Assembly (NCBI GenBank): GCA_016795505.1
Contig: JAEUHH010000016.1
Span: 53,008-117,007 of the forward strand
DNA length: 64,000 bases
DNA from: Verrucomicrobiales bacterium
GTDB lineage: Bacteria; Verrucomicrobiota; Verrucomicrobiia; Verrucomicrobiales; DEV007
Reading direction: 5' to 3'
A program made the position numbers and the translations under genes. Below the pieces are notes generated by a model that worked only from the letters and a program-made list of their open reading frames with translations, did no database searches and had not been told where the DNA came from. Below, one piece after another: positions 31,803 to 39,569 of this stretch; position 1 is the stretch's first letter, and every line of letters starts with the position of its first letter.

Positions 31803-32429
31803 TCACAACTCCACGATCTTGAGATCCTTGTATTGCACCACGCTGGTCGCATTCCCATGGATCTGGACCGCGATCATACCCTTGGCGTCGATACCGGCGT
31901 CCGGCTCGGTGTAGTCGACAGTCTGCACGCCATTGAGCCAGAGCTGAATGCGCGGCCCCTCGGCGCGGATGCGATACTCGTTCCACTCTCCGAGAGGCTT
32001 CTGCGCCTTGGCGAGCACTTCCTTCGAAGGTTGGGCAAGCATTTTCTTCCTCCGGCTCTCGTCGTAGAGGGCTCCATCGTAGCCGGCGCCGAGATCGGCC
32101 TGGTAGCCGATGACCTCGTGATGATCGGGAATGCGCTTCGACCGAAACTGCACGCCGCCATTCACAAAACCCTCGGTGCCGACGAGCCGCCACTTCAGCG
32201 TCAGCTCGAAATCCCCGTATTCGCGCGTCGTGGCGAGGAAATTGTTCTTCTCCTGCTTTTTCTCCAGCGATCCCGCGGTCAGCGCGCCGTCCTCAATCCG
32301 CCAGACACTGTCGATATCGCCCTCCCAGCCGGCAAAGGTCTTGCCGTCGAAAAGCGCGACCGGCTCGGCCGCCAAGGCGGGCAGGAGCCACAGGGAAAGG
32401 AGGGTCAGGGAAAAAGCGGATCGTTTCAT
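31803..32429 (-). CDS. DUF1080 (3-keto-disaccharide hydrolase domain) protein
   Basis: A 208-residue secreted protein with signal peptide MKRSAFSLTLLSLWLLPALA. The single domain is a concanavalin-like sandwich of the 3-keto-disaccharide hydrolase family: VALFDGKTFAGWEG at the start, NGGVQFRSKRIPDHHEVIGYQADLG in the middle and GMIAVQIHGNATSVVQYKDLKI at the end. Family members hydrolyse 3-keto-glycosides or bind glycans. It lies upstream of the 1292-residue protein on the same strand. Confidence 0.92.
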   Translation of the reverse strand: MKRSAFSLTLLSLWLLPALAAEPVALFDGKTFAGWEGDIDSVWRIEDGALTAGSLEKKQEKNNFLATTREYGDFELTLKWRLVGTEGFVNGGVQFRSKRIPDHHEVIGYQADLGAGYDGALYDESRRKKMLAQPSKEVLAKAQKPLGEWNEYRIRAEGPRIQLWLNGVQTVDYTEPDAGIDAKGMIAVQIHGNATSVVQYKDLKIVEL

Positions 32430-32504
32430 ACCCGAACCCTACCCCAAACCCGCATCCCCTGTCGAGCCCGCGATGCCGGGCCGGAAAGGTCGACCAAACC
32501 GTTT

Positions 32505-32570
32505 CTGATCAAACAGGGTATGATCGCCGATCGAACCCTGTTTGATCGGAAAGCCAACCCTGTCCCATCG
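32505..32570. repeat. dispersed 22 bp hairpin repeat, doublet B plus degenerate third unit
   Basis: Unit 1 at 32505-32526 is in inverse orientation (CTGATCAAACAGGGTATGAT + CG), unit 2 at 32527-32549 is forward (CCGATCGAACCCTGTTTGAT + CGG), and 32551-32570 (AAGCCAACCCTGTCCCATCG) is a weaker third copy. It fills most of the gap between the DUF1080 gene start and the end of the anti-sigma-like gene. Confidence 0.82.
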
Positions 32571-32589
32571 CCCCGGCGGGCGCCGAAAG

Positions 32590-33582
32590 TCACTGGCGGG
32601 AGTCGGCCATCTTCCGCGCGCCGGCGAGCAGGGCCTCGATCTGGGTGCGGAGGGCACCGTCGGTGCCGACTTTCGGCAATTCGTCGAGAGCCTGCTGGAA
32701 AAGCACGGCGGCAGCCTCGTACTCCTTGGCGAGGAACAACTGGCGACCGGCATCTTTCAGCCCGGTGGCCTTGGCCACGGCCTCGGTGGTGCGGCTGTCC
32801 ATTTCCATGACCGGGGAGACGATGCCGCCGAGATAGAGATCATCCTGCTGCCAGTCACCGACCGGATTTTCGACGATCTCCGGCTGGGGAAAGCGCTCGG
32901 TATCGAGATAGAGATCGTGACCATCTGCCGTGGCTGGAGCCGCGGACAGCACCCGCTGGGCGGGCAGGTAGCTCACCATCTCCGGAGTCAGGGGAAAATT
33001 CCGCAGTTGGGTGGGATCATCGGGCAGAAAGCGGACTTCGGTGATGACGGGATCGCCGGCCAGATGGCGGGGACGGAAATCGGGCGCGACGCCGCCTGCC
33101 GAGGCGAGATAGACACCCTCGCCGGCTTCACCGACGGGGCTGAGTCCGGGAATGGCGCCGGAATAGGCGGGAGCTGACGTTGTTTCGGCAGCCGCGACGG
33201 GCTGGGCCGATCCACCGGCCGGCTGTCCCAGCCAGCGCGGGGAGGTCAGGGCGAGGGCCACCGCAGCGGCGGCGGCCAAGCCGGTGCCCCAGACGACGGG
33301 ACGAATTCGAGCTTTGCCCGATCCGGCCGCGGGACGGACCACGGTGAAAGTCGGGACCGGCTGGGGCGCGGGAGCGGGAGCGCTCAGGGCGCCCGTGAGT
33401 TGCTCCGCGAAACCGCCCCGGATCAGGCTGACCATTTCCCGGATGCCCTGGACCTCGGCGCGGGCTTCGGGCGACTTGAGCAGCCAGGCTTCGACGGCAT
33501 GGGATTCGGCGACGGACAATTCGCCGAGCACGTAGGCGGTGAGACGGGGATCACCGGAGTCGATGGGAGTGACGGAATTCAT
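32590..33582 (-). CDS. putative anti-sigma-like membrane protein
   Basis: A 330-residue protein whose N-terminus (DPRLTAYVLGELSVAESHAVEAWLLKSPEAR, positions 10-40) is the same helical motif found at the start of many PVC anti-sigma factors and YfbK-type proteins. One membrane segment follows at about residues 95-112 (VVWGTGLAAAAAVALALT). The outer half is proline/alanine-rich and ends with a TPR-like helical pair (GRQLFLAKEYEAAAVLFQQA). No von Willebrand domain is present. It follows the ECF sigma gene by 67 bp on the same strand, which supports a role as its membrane-bound regulator, but that is inference. Confidence 0.75.
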   Translation of the reverse strand: MNSVTPIDSGDPRLTAYVLGELSVAESHAVEAWLLKSPEARAEVQGIREMVSLIRGGFAEQLTGALSAPAPAPQPVPTFTVVRPAAGSGKARIRPVVWGTGLAAAAAVALALTSPRWLGQPAGGSAQPVAAAETTSAPAYSGAIPGLSPVGEAGEGVYLASAGGVAPDFRPRHLAGDPVITEVRFLPDDPTQLRNFPLTPEMVSYLPAQRVLSAAPATADGHDLYLDTERFPQPEIVENPVGDWQQDDLYLGGIVSPVMEMDSRTTEAVAKATGLKDAGRQLFLAKEYEAAAVLFQQALDELPKVGTDGALRTQIEALLAGARKMADSRQ

Positions 33583-33649
33583 CTGGCTGTGAGGAGGTGG
33601 GGAGTCTGGTGGATGAGGAGAGAGAGTCGTGACGGGGAGAAACACCGGA

Positions 33650-34213
33650 TCAAAGTGAGGGATCGAGCCCCATCAGCACCCGCAGCCGCTTGATGCCGGT
33701 GTGGAGGAGGAATCCGACGTTGCTGACGCTGAGGTCGGTGATTTCGGCGATTTCCTTGTAGCTGAGATCGGCCTGAAATTTGAGACGAATGACTTCGCGC
33801 TGATTCTCGGGCAGTCGCTCGACGAGCCGGAGGACCTCGGCGTGGGACTCGGACCGCTCGGCTTCTGCCGCGGGATCGAGGCGCCAGTCGTCGATGGCTT
33901 CGAAGGCCTCTGAGCTGGAGAGAGTCATCGGTTTGTCTTTGCGGAGGATGTCGATCGCGCGGTTACGGGTGACGGTATAAAGCCAACTTTTCAGCCGGCC
34001 CTGCACGGTGGCGGGGTCCTGCTGATACAGTTTCAAAAAGGTGTCCTGAACGACATCGCGGGCGCGCTCCCAATCTCCCCCGAGGAGGCCGGCGGCGTAG
34101 CCGATCAGCGGTCCTTCGAAGTCGCGGTGGGCCGTCTCGACCATGGATTCCGGGGTGTCTTCCGGCATCGGGTCCGTGGCTGCGGCGGCTGGAGGCGTCC
34201 TGGTGTCTTTCAT
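33650..34213 (-). CDS. ECF sigma-70 factor
   Basis: A 187-residue sigma factor with region 2 (WERARDVVQDTFLKLYQQDP, LKSWLYTVTRNRAIDILRK) and region 4 (LPENQREVIRLKFQADLSYKEIAEITDLSVSNVGFLLHTGIKRLR, split here: helix-turn-helix SYKEIAEITDLSVSNV). The N-terminal 25 residues are proline-rich and extra. It heads a pair with the anti-sigma-like gene and is divergent from the DUF3857 gene; 226 bp separate the two starts. Confidence 0.94.
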   Translation of the reverse strand: MKDTRTPPAAAATDPMPEDTPESMVETAHRDFEGPLIGYAAGLLGGDWERARDVVQDTFLKLYQQDPATVQGRLKSWLYTVTRNRAIDILRKDKPMTLSSSEAFEAIDDWRLDPAAEAERSESHAEVLRLVERLPENQREVIRLKFQADLSYKEIAEITDLSVSNVGFLLHTGIKRLRVLMGLDPSL

Positions 34214-34439
34214 CGTCTGGAACGAAGTGGCCGGCGGTTTCTTAGCGGGACATTGGACATTTTTTCATCGGTTCGGTCCACCGGGCCTGATTTCGGGTAA
34301 CGGAAAGGCAACTTACACGCAATCGCGTCCCGGCACCAGCCCCGATGCGGCGACGGAATCGCGGCGATCTGATCGGTCGGTATTCGTCAAAACTCCGTCG
34401 TTGCGCACTGGCGGCGGGATGGGCAGACTGCATCCCGGC

Positions 34440-36749
34440 ATGCTCTTTCGTCTTCCGCCCTCCTGCCGTCTTCTCGCCGGCCACTTTTCGCTCCTCCGCA
34501 GTCCGGCTTTCCTTGCCATGGCGCTGGCCGCCCTGACGGGAAATGTCTCCGAGTCGAGCGCCCAGGATGCCCCCACGTCGCAGTTGGCGGCCGCGCATTA
34601 CTATTCCGTGGCCCCGGCTCCAGACTGGGTGACGCCTCCCGACGCGGACCTGTCTCGCGCCCATCCTTTCGACACCCCGATCCGGCCGGGCATCTATTTC
34701 CGGCAGGTCGACTATCAGGTGCACGCTGAGAAGGCGGAGGAGTTTTTCCACTTCACCTGCGAATACATCACCCTCGCCGGTGTGCACGATGAGTCCTCCT
34801 TCGAAGTCGAATTCGATCCGGCCTATCAGCGTCTGGTGCTGCACGGCGTCCGCCTGCGGCGCGGAGGCGAGTGGCGCGACATTCTGGACCAGTCTTCGAT
34901 CCGCCTGACGGTGCCGGAGGCGGAGCGGGAGATCGGCCTGCTCGACGGCCACGTCACCGTGCTGGTGAATCTGCGCGATGTGCAGCCGGGCGACGTGGTG
35001 GAGTATCGCTACACCCTGGCCGGATGGAACCCGGTCTTCGACGGCCGCTTTTTCGACACCATCCCATTGGAATGGGAAACGACGGTGCAATCGATGCGCT
35101 ACCGCCTCGTGAAGCGCTCTGACCGGCCCCTGCACACGAAGACCCACGGTCCGGAGATCAAACCCGACCGCCGGCAACTGCCTGACGGGCTGGAGGAATG
35201 GGTCTGGCGACGCGATGACATCCCGGCAAAATACCTCGAGTCTAAACTGCCCAAATGGTATCAGCCTTTCCACCATGTCGAGCTGAGCGAACTCGGCACC
35301 TGGCAGGAAGTCGCCGCCTGGGGCGCCAAGCACTACGACTTTTCCCAGGAACCGCTCGATCCCGGGCTCGAAGCCGAGATCAATGCCATCCGCCGCCGTC
35401 ATCCCGATGTGGAATCACAGGCTTTGGCGGCGATCCGGTTCGTGCAGGACTCGATCCGCTACCTCGGCATCGAGGATGGCGCCAATGCCTTCCGCCCGGC
35501 CCAGCCGAGCCTCTGCTACCAGCGACGCTTTGGCGACTGCAAGGACAAGACCGTGCTGCTCGCCCTGATGCTGCGGTCTCTGGGCCTGGAAAGCGACGCG
35601 GTCTGCGTGTCCCACAGCGATCGCGGGACGGTCGGAGACCGCCTGCCGTCGCCCATGGCTTTCGACCACGTGATCGCCCGTCTCCGGCTGCCCGACGGAC
35701 GGACTTTCTGGTGCGACGCGACGATGAGCCATCAGGGAGGCGACCTGGCGACGATGCATTTTCCCGATTACGGCAAAGGGCTCGTGCTACGCGAGGATAC
35801 GACCGCCCTCACGGATCTGCCGGCGCCCGATCCCGATGACCACCGCATCGACGTGGTCGAGACTTACCGGATCGGCGGCGTCGGCAAGGCGACAGAGATC
35901 GATATCGAGACCGTCTACCTCGGATCCGAAGCCGACGACATCCGCTATCAGGTGGAAACGGAGGAGCCGGGCATCGTGCAGCGCCGCTACCTCGATTACT
36001 ACCGCGAAAACCACGTCGCCATCGAATCGCGCGGCCCCCTCGAGCTGATGGACGACCGCGAAGGGAACCGGCTCGTGATCCGCGAGCGTTACCGCCTGCC
36101 CAATCCATGGAAGCCGGACGCAGACCAGAGCGAAGAGGGCTGGCATACCTTCACTATCTATCTCCAGGCCATCCGCGACCAGTTGCAGCAGGTCGACCAC
36201 ACGCGCCGCGAGATGCCGCTGCGGCTCTCCCATCCCGTCCACTATCGCCAGACGATCCATCTCGACCTGCCGGGCACGGACGGCGACTGGGCCGGCTTTT
36301 TCGACGAGACCCGGCATCGCCTGCCTTTTGCGGCCGGCTTTTACGAGCAAGAGACCACCTACGACGCCGGCAAAGTCTCCGCCACCATCACCGCCAACTA
36401 CCGCAGCGATGCCGACGCCGTGATGCCCGAGGACCTGCCCGACTACGAGACGGCGATGAACCGCATCTACGACCTCACCTCCACGGAGTTGTGGGAAGTG
36501 GCTCCCGGCTCGGCCGCCGCCAGCGCACCAGCCGACTCGCCGGATGAGGAATCGCTGTCAGATGAAGACATTGGCCGGCTCGCCGTGGTCGGCATACTCG
36601 CTGCTCTGGTGGCGGGGGTGATCGGAATCGCGGTCGGCGCGGTCGCCACGGCTCTGATCGTGAACCGCCGTCGCCCTCCCACGCCACCGGCGAGGCCAGC
36701 CGCCTCCTCCGGCCCGCCTCCGCTGCCGCCGATGGGTGGCCTTCGCTGA
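34440..36749 (+). CDS. DUF3857 / transglutaminase-like exported membrane protein
   Basis: A 769-residue protein: hydrophobic leader (SLLRSPAFLAMALAAL), a DUF3857 domain (VDYQVHAEKAEEFFHFTCEY ... LRDVQPGDVVEYRYTL), a transglutaminase-like cysteine-protease fold with Cys367 in FGDCKDKT, His410 in FDHVIARL and the Asp of FWCDAT, then a C-terminal domain and one membrane anchor (VVGILAALVAGVIGIAVGAVATALIV) with a short proline-rich tail. The family is found outside the cytoplasm and probably crosslinks or cleaves peptides. ATG 34440 was chosen because the 99 codons upstream overlap the divergent promoter region and look random; ATG 34419 is a close alternative. Confidence 0.87.
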   Translation: MLFRLPPSCRLLAGHFSLLRSPAFLAMALAALTGNVSESSAQDAPTSQLAAAHYYSVAPAPDWVTPPDADLSRAHPFDTPIRPGIYFRQVDYQVHAEKAEEFFHFTCEYITLAGVHDESSFEVEFDPAYQRLVLHGVRLRRGGEWRDILDQSSIRLTVPEAEREIGLLDGHVTVLVNLRDVQPGDVVEYRYTLAGWNPVFDGRFFDTIPLEWETTVQSMRYRLVKRSDRPLHTKTHGPEIKPDRRQLPDGLEEWVWRRDDIPAKYLESKLPKWYQPFHHVELSELGTWQEVAAWGAKHYDFSQEPLDPGLEAEINAIRRRHPDVESQALAAIRFVQDSIRYLGIEDGANAFRPAQPSLCYQRRFGDCKDKTVLLALMLRSLGLESDAVCVSHSDRGTVGDRLPSPMAFDHVIARLRLPDGRTFWCDATMSHQGGDLATMHFPDYGKGLVLREDTTALTDLPAPDPDDHRIDVVETYRIGGVGKATEIDIETVYLGSEADDIRYQVETEEPGIVQRRYLDYYRENHVAIESRGPLELMDDREGNRLVIRERYRLPNPWKPDADQSEEGWHTFTIYLQAIRDQLQQVDHTRREMPLRLSHPVHYRQTIHLDLPGTDGDWAGFFDETRHRLPFAAGFYEQETTYDAGKVSATITANYRSDADAVMPEDLPDYETAMNRIYDLTSTELWEVAPGSAAASAPADSPDEESLSDEDIGRLAVVGILAALVAGVIGIAVGAVATALIVNRRRPPTPPARPAASSGPPPLPPMGGLR

Positions 36750-36800
36750 AAGAAGGAGTCACCACTCAGAGTGGATTCTGGCCATTCTGGAAAGACCAGA

Positions 36801-36832
36801 TTTTTCGGATTTGAGATTTCAGAACCGAAAAA
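36801..36832. promoter_or_regulatory. inverted repeat upstream of the NtrC-like gene
   Basis: Perfect 8 bp arms TTTTTCGG (36801-36808) and CCGAAAAA (36825-36832) separated by 16 bp of AT-rich sequence. It lies 144 bp before the regulator start and 52 bp after the DUF3857 stop. It could be an operator or the end of the upstream transcript; there is no GC-rich stem with a U-run, so a terminator is less likely. Confidence 0.45.
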
Positions 36833-36881
36833 GCGGCCATTCGGGGGATTCTAATTTTTTGCAAATTTGAGTTTTTTTCTC

Positions 36882-36909
36882 TTTGCAAAACTTAAGGCCT
36901 CTGTAATAT
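36882..36909 (+). promoter_or_regulatory. candidate sigma-70 promoter of the NtrC-like gene
   Basis: TTTGCA at 36882-36887 and TAATAT at 36904-36909, 16 bp apart, in a markedly AT-rich stretch that stands out from the GC-rich surroundings. The TTTGCAAA palindrome occurs twice here (about 36857 and 36882). The start codon is 66 bp beyond the -10. Motif match only. Confidence 0.5.
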
Positions 36910-36975
36910 CTGAGAAATCTAAGCGATTCCGCGACCACTCCACGACCTCAACCATCAGCACCCCACCTATACGCC

Positions 36976-38349
36976 ATGGCCAATATTCTCATCATTGACG
37001 ATGAAGCCGGCATCCTGAACCTCATGACCAAACTGTGCCGGTCACAGGGTCATGACACTACCTCGATCCTTTCCGGACGCGAGGGCATTCAGGCGCTGGA
37101 CCGTGTGAAGCCCGATCTCATGATCGTCGACCTCGTGCTCGGCGACATGAACGGCATCGAGATCATCGAATACAGCCAGCAAAACCATCCGGACACTCAG
37201 GTCATCATGGTGACCGGCCACGGCAGCATCGAGACCGCGGTGGAAGCGATGCGCCTGGGGGCTTTCGATTACCTGACCAAGCCCTTCGAGTTGGCCGACC
37301 TGCAGCGCACCGTCGAACTGGCCCTTCAGCAGCGCGGCAAGCCGAAGGCAGCCGATGCGAAAGGCACGCCCGAGTTCGACATCACGATGGAGCCGGCCCG
37401 CCTCATCGGCAAAAGCCCGAAAATCTCCGAGATCCTCGGCATCATCGAGAAGATCGCCGACAACACCAGCCCCATCCTGCTTGAGGGCGAGTTCGGCTCC
37501 GGCAAGCAGATGGTCGCCCGCAGCATCCACAACAAGAGCAAGCGCAACCAGTCTCCCTTCAAGGTGCTCCAGTGCTCCGCACTGCCGGAAGACCTGCTCG
37601 AGATGGAACTTTTCGGCCTGCCCAGCAGCCGCTCTGAGACCATTTTCACCCGCGCCATGGGCGGCACAGTGCTGCTGGAGGAAATCCACATGCTCCCGCT
37701 GCGCCTGCAATCGCTGCTGGAAAGCTACCTCGAAGAGATCGACGCCCGCCGCCTCACCGGCACCCTGCCCGGCTACATGGATGTTCGCTTCATCGCCTCC
37801 TCGGCCAAATCGCTGGAGGAGTGCGTCGCCAACGGCACCTTCCGCGAGGACCTTTACTACAAGATCTCGGTGATTCCGATCCAGGTGCCCGCCCTGCGTG
37901 CCCGGAAGGAAGACATCCCGCTGCTGGTCGATTATTTCCTCGGACGCCACTCCGATCGCACCGGCAAGCCGCGCTTCGAAGTCGACAAATACGCCATGCG
38001 GCTGCTTGAGCAGTACGGATGGCCCGGCAACGTCGGCGAATTGCAGAATGCCGTCGAGCGCGCCTGCGCCTTCGCCGAGAAAAGCGTCGTCCGCCCGGTC
38101 GATCTGCCGCCCAAGGTCGCCCAAAAGGTCGAAATCACCGACGACGATGAGCAGGTCACCCACCAACTCCCCATCGGCACGAAGCTGGCCGAATTCATCA
38201 AGAAGCAGGAGAAGCTCTTCATCCGCGAAACGCTGAAGTTCAACGGCGGCTCCCGCGAAAAGACCGCCAGCCAACTCGGCGTCAGCATCGCGACCCTTTA
38301 CCGCAAAATGGGCCTGAAACTGGAGCGGGACAAGATGCTCAACAGCTGA
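36976..38349 (+). CDS. NtrC-family response regulator lacking the GAFTGA loop
   Basis: 457 residues: receiver domain with phospho-acceptor Asp52 (LMIVDLVLGDMNG), Thr80 and Lys102; AAA+ domain with a Walker A GEFGSGK (171-177; usual GESGTGK) and Walker B TVLLEEI (231-237; usual LFLDEI); and a Fis-type helix-turn-helix (EKTASQLGVSIATLYRKM). After ELFG (211-214) the sigma-54-contacting GAFTGA loop is missing: the sequence goes LPSSRSETIFTRAMGG. It therefore should not activate sigma-54 promoters in the normal way and may work with sigma-70 or as a repressor, as TyrR- or HupR-like regulators do. No histidine kinase gene is adjacent. An AT-rich promoter region precedes it and a strong terminator follows. 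Confidence 0.9.
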   Translation: MANILIIDDEAGILNLMTKLCRSQGHDTTSILSGREGIQALDRVKPDLMIVDLVLGDMNGIEIIEYSQQNHPDTQVIMVTGHGSIETAVEAMRLGAFDYLTKPFELADLQRTVELALQQRGKPKAADAKGTPEFDITMEPARLIGKSPKISEILGIIEKIADNTSPILLEGEFGSGKQMVARSIHNKSKRNQSPFKVLQCSALPEDLLEMELFGLPSSRSETIFTRAMGGTVLLEEIHMLPLRLQSLLESYLEEIDARRLTGTLPGYMDVRFIASSAKSLEECVANGTFREDLYYKISVIPIQVPALRARKEDIPLLVDYFLGRHSDRTGKPRFEVDKYAMRLLEQYGWPGNVGELQNAVERACAFAEKSVVRPVDLPPKVAQKVEITDDDEQVTHQLPIGTKLAEFIKKQEKLFIRETLKFNGGSREKTASQLGVSIATLYRKMGLKLERDKMLNS

Positions 38350-38430
38350 CGCCCCCCCACCCCGCGTCGCGGTCCCGGCTTTGCCCCACGACCACTCGCG
38401 GTGTCCACCGACACTCGAGAGCGCAAGAAG

Positions 38431-38466
38431 AACGCCCGGCTGGAGTCCTCCGGCCGGGCGTTTTTT
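38431..38466 (+). terminator. rho-independent terminator of the NtrC-like gene
   Basis: The stem AACGCCCGGC pairs with GCCGGGCGTT around a loop of about 11 bases, and a run of six T follows directly. It is 82 bp after the regulator stop and lies before the convergent methyltransferase gene, which it could also help terminate. Confidence 0.88.
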
Positions 38467-38487
38467 GTGCCACCGCCGGAAAGGCGT

Positions 38488-39384
38488 TCACACCACCCGC
38501 ACCCAGACTGTCTTCAGATAGCTCTCCCGGCCATATTCCGGAGGCATCGGGTGGCTTTCCAAATGGTTGAGAATGCGCCTGCCGCGCCGCACCCCCTCCC
38601 GGACCGCCGCCTCGAAGTCGCGCGCCGGCTGATGATGCGTGTTACCCGTGCACAGCAGCCAGCCATCCTCCTCCAGCACCCCGCAGGCCAGCGCCACCAG
38701 GCCGGCGTAGTCCTTTTCGGCACGGAAGACCCGGCCTTTCTGGTTCCGCGAGAACGTGGGCGGATCGATCACGACACCATTGAACCGCCGCTCCTGCCGG
38801 TGAAACGTCTCCAGCCATTCGAAGGCATCGCCCTTGCAGAAAAAATGCCCCGCGGGATCGATCCCGTTGGCTCTCAGGTTTTCCTTGCCCCAGTCCAGAT
38901 AGGGCGCCGACAGGTCGAGGCTCGTCACGATGCCGCCGGCCTTTGCCATCGCCACGGAAAAGGCGCAGGTGTAGGCAAAACAATTCAGCACCCGCTCACC
39001 AGGCCGCACCCGCTCCAGCAGGCGGCGGCGATTTTCCCGCTGGTCGAGAAAGATGCCCTGCGAATAGCCGGAGCTGAAGTCGATCCGGTAACGCACCGAA
39101 TTTTCCACGATCTCGAACGGCCCCGCCTGCACCTCACCCGCGATCCACTGCGGCGTGCCCTTCACCGCCTTGTCGCGCTTCTTCCAGTAAAGCGAAGTCG
39201 CCAGCTCCGGCACCGCCTCCCGGAAAGCCTCCGGAAAATGATCCCGATCCGTCTGCACCAGCCAGCGCCCGTCGAAGTGATCGATCCAGATGCCACCCCA
39301 GCGAAATCCCTCGCCCGAGAAGATTCGCCACGCATTCGTATGGGCATCGGGTGCCGGATTGAGCTGTTCGCGCCAGTTTTTCAT
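38488..39384 (-). CDS. RlmI/RlmK-like class I SAM-dependent rRNA methyltransferase
   Basis: A 298-residue methyltransferase. The RlmI-type EEHI-like domain (SGYSQGIFLDQRENRR) precedes the Rossmann fold with motif I VLNCFAYTCAFSVAMAKAGG, motif II VTSLDLS and the base-flipping loop VVIDPPTF. The sequence matches the 23S rRNA methyltransferase RlmI/RlmK family, but the N-terminal PUA domain is absent and a usual catalytic-cysteine region reads LLCTGNTHH. ATG 39384 was chosen; the frame is open to 39567. The exact modified base is unknown. Confidence 0.87.
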   Translation of the reverse strand: MKNWREQLNPAPDAHTNAWRIFSGEGFRWGGIWIDHFDGRWLVQTDRDHFPEAFREAVPELATSLYWKKRDKAVKGTPQWIAGEVQAGPFEIVENSVRYRIDFSSGYSQGIFLDQRENRRRLLERVRPGERVLNCFAYTCAFSVAMAKAGGIVTSLDLSAPYLDWGKENLRANGIDPAGHFFCKGDAFEWLETFHRQERRFNGVVIDPPTFSRNQKGRVFRAEKDYAGLVALACGVLEEDGWLLCTGNTHHQPARDFEAAVREGVRRGRRILNHLESHPMPPEYGRESYLKTVWVRVV

Positions 39385-39569
39385 CAGTTGACTGTCACTG
39401 TCCGTTGCCGCCTCTGCCGCTGCAACCCCGGCCATGCCCCGGCTGCCCCTTTTTCCCGCACTCGGCGCCCGGCTCGCCGATCCCGAAGCCATTTTTCCCG
39501 CCAAAGTGACCGCATCGCCCCATCTATTGGATTGCAAAGCCGGTATCCGAAATCGACATTGTCTCACTC

